Shown here: in pieces, positions 63,523 to 64,000 of the stretch
How positions within the stretch are numbered: position 1 is the stretch's first letter
Layout: each line of letters starts with the position of its first letter
From: Nisaea sp.
GTDB taxonomy: Bacteria; Pseudomonadota; Alphaproteobacteria; Thalassobaculales; Thalassobaculaceae
NCBI RefSeq assembly: GCF_034670185.1
Contig: NZ_JAXMNY010000003.1
Location: 62,001 to 126,000 of the forward strand
Length of the DNA: 64,000 bases
Direction: 5' to 3'
The notes under the pieces: model-generated
Databases searched by the model: none
The model's input: the letters and a program-made list of their open reading frames with translations, nothing else
Told to the model about the DNA's origin: nothing
Translations under genes and position numbers: made by a program

Positions 63523-64000
63523 TCAGACGGTTTCTTCTTCCGCGGATGCATCCGCATTCGTCGCGACACGGCGAATGTTGGCGCCGCAGGCGCTCAGTTT
63601 CTCGACCAGATTCTCATAGCCGCGGTCGAGATGATAGATCCTGTTCACTTCCGTCTCCCCGTCTGCCGCCATGGCGGCGAGCACGAGACTGACCGATGCG
63701 CGCAGATCCGTCGCCATCACGGGCGCGCCGATCAGGCGGTCGACCCCGCGCACTAGGGCGGAGGAGTGATGCACATTGATGTTCGCCCCCATGCGGGCCA
63801 ACTCGGGCACATGCATGAAGCGGTTCTCGAAAATCGTCTCGGTGATCATGGAGGCACCGTTCGCGACGCTCATCAGGGTCATGAACTGGGCCTGCAGATC
63901 GGTCGGGAAGCCCGGGAAAGGCTCGGTCATCACGTCGACGCCCTTGAGGGCGCCGCGCTTCGCCGAGACCCGGATGGAACGGTCACCTTCCTCGATGGTA
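63523..64000 (-). CDS. murA: UDP-N-acetylglucosamine 1-carboxyvinyltransferase (MurA), N-terminus cut by window edge
   Basis: MurA transfers enolpyruvate to UDP-GlcNAc, the first committed step of peptidoglycan synthesis and the fosfomycin target. The last 159 residues are present: [80 protein letters not shown] and [14 protein letters not shown]. The catalytic Cys lies upstream, outside the window. A short acidic tail (DASAEEETV) follows the fold. The window also holds amgK and murU, which can supply UDP-MurNAc without MurA. Confidence 0.96.
   Translation of the reverse strand, partial: TIEEGDRSIRVSAKRGALKGVDVMTEPFPGFPTDLQAQFMTLMSVANGASMITETIFENRFMHVPELARMGANINVHHSSALVRGVDRLIGAPVMATDLRASVSLVLAAMAADGETEVNRIYHLDRGYENLVEKLSACGANIRRVATNADASAEEETV

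Overview
The window is about 64 kb of GC-rich bacterial chromosome with no mobile elements, CRISPR arrays or plasmid functions. Gene content and gene order point to an alphaproteobacterium, most likely of the Rhodospirillales. The indicators are a divL-like gene followed by tsaE, amgK, murU, addB, addA and trxA; a murA-DUF2948-hisG-hisD-UPF0262-phosphatase-infA-maf-RNase E/G-yacG block; ubiG divergent from lysC-ptsP; and several one-domain PAS proteins. The taxonomic placement is inferred from gene order remembered for the group, not from a search.

Left third (1-24 kb). On the minus strand lie ispG (cut by the window edge), rodZ, ptsP and lysC. ubiG diverges from them and meets a DUF1178 gene. 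Then come a fused class-III aminotransferase/short-chain dehydrogenase with an overlapping methyltransferase, a PAS protein, and secA on the minus strand. A lactate-dehydrogenase-like flavoenzyme and an unrecognised gene lie between secA and a parvulin-argJ-GNAT-mutT group. A short-chain dehydrogenase, a secreted unknown, a gamma-glutamyltransferase and a membrane class III cyclase follow. Two genes here have their 3' ends, including the stop codon, tandemly duplicated.

Middle (24-39 kb). An AEC transporter, a Memo-AMMECR1 fusion and a DUF2268 metalloprotease form a minus-strand unit divergent from the AmmeMemoRadiSam radical SAM gene. Next is an aromatic-acid module: a helix-turn-helix/shikimate-kinase regulator of BzdR/BoxR type, divergent from a flavodoxin and a benzoate-CoA ligase, with a readable promoter and direct repeats between them. 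Two small paralogous genes of unknown function sit in an accessory, intergenic-rich stretch. They are followed by a queuosine operon (precursor transporter, queA, tgt, queG). Its leader holds two tandem hairpins with the same loop and a compensatory stem change, the most unusual signal in the window. A PAS protein and an aromatic-amino-acid decarboxylase follow.

Right third (39-64 kb). A plus-strand operon links a DivL-like pseudo-kinase (Tyr in place of the phospho-accepting His) with tRNA modification (tsaE), peptidoglycan recycling (amgK, murU) and double-strand-break repair (addB, addA). trxA follows from its own promoter and ends in a clear intrinsic terminator. After a PAS protein, a cupin, panC and tRNA-Phe come two TPR genes (2OG-oxygenase and methyltransferase fusions). 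The window closes with the conserved minus-strand housekeeping block, truncated in murA.
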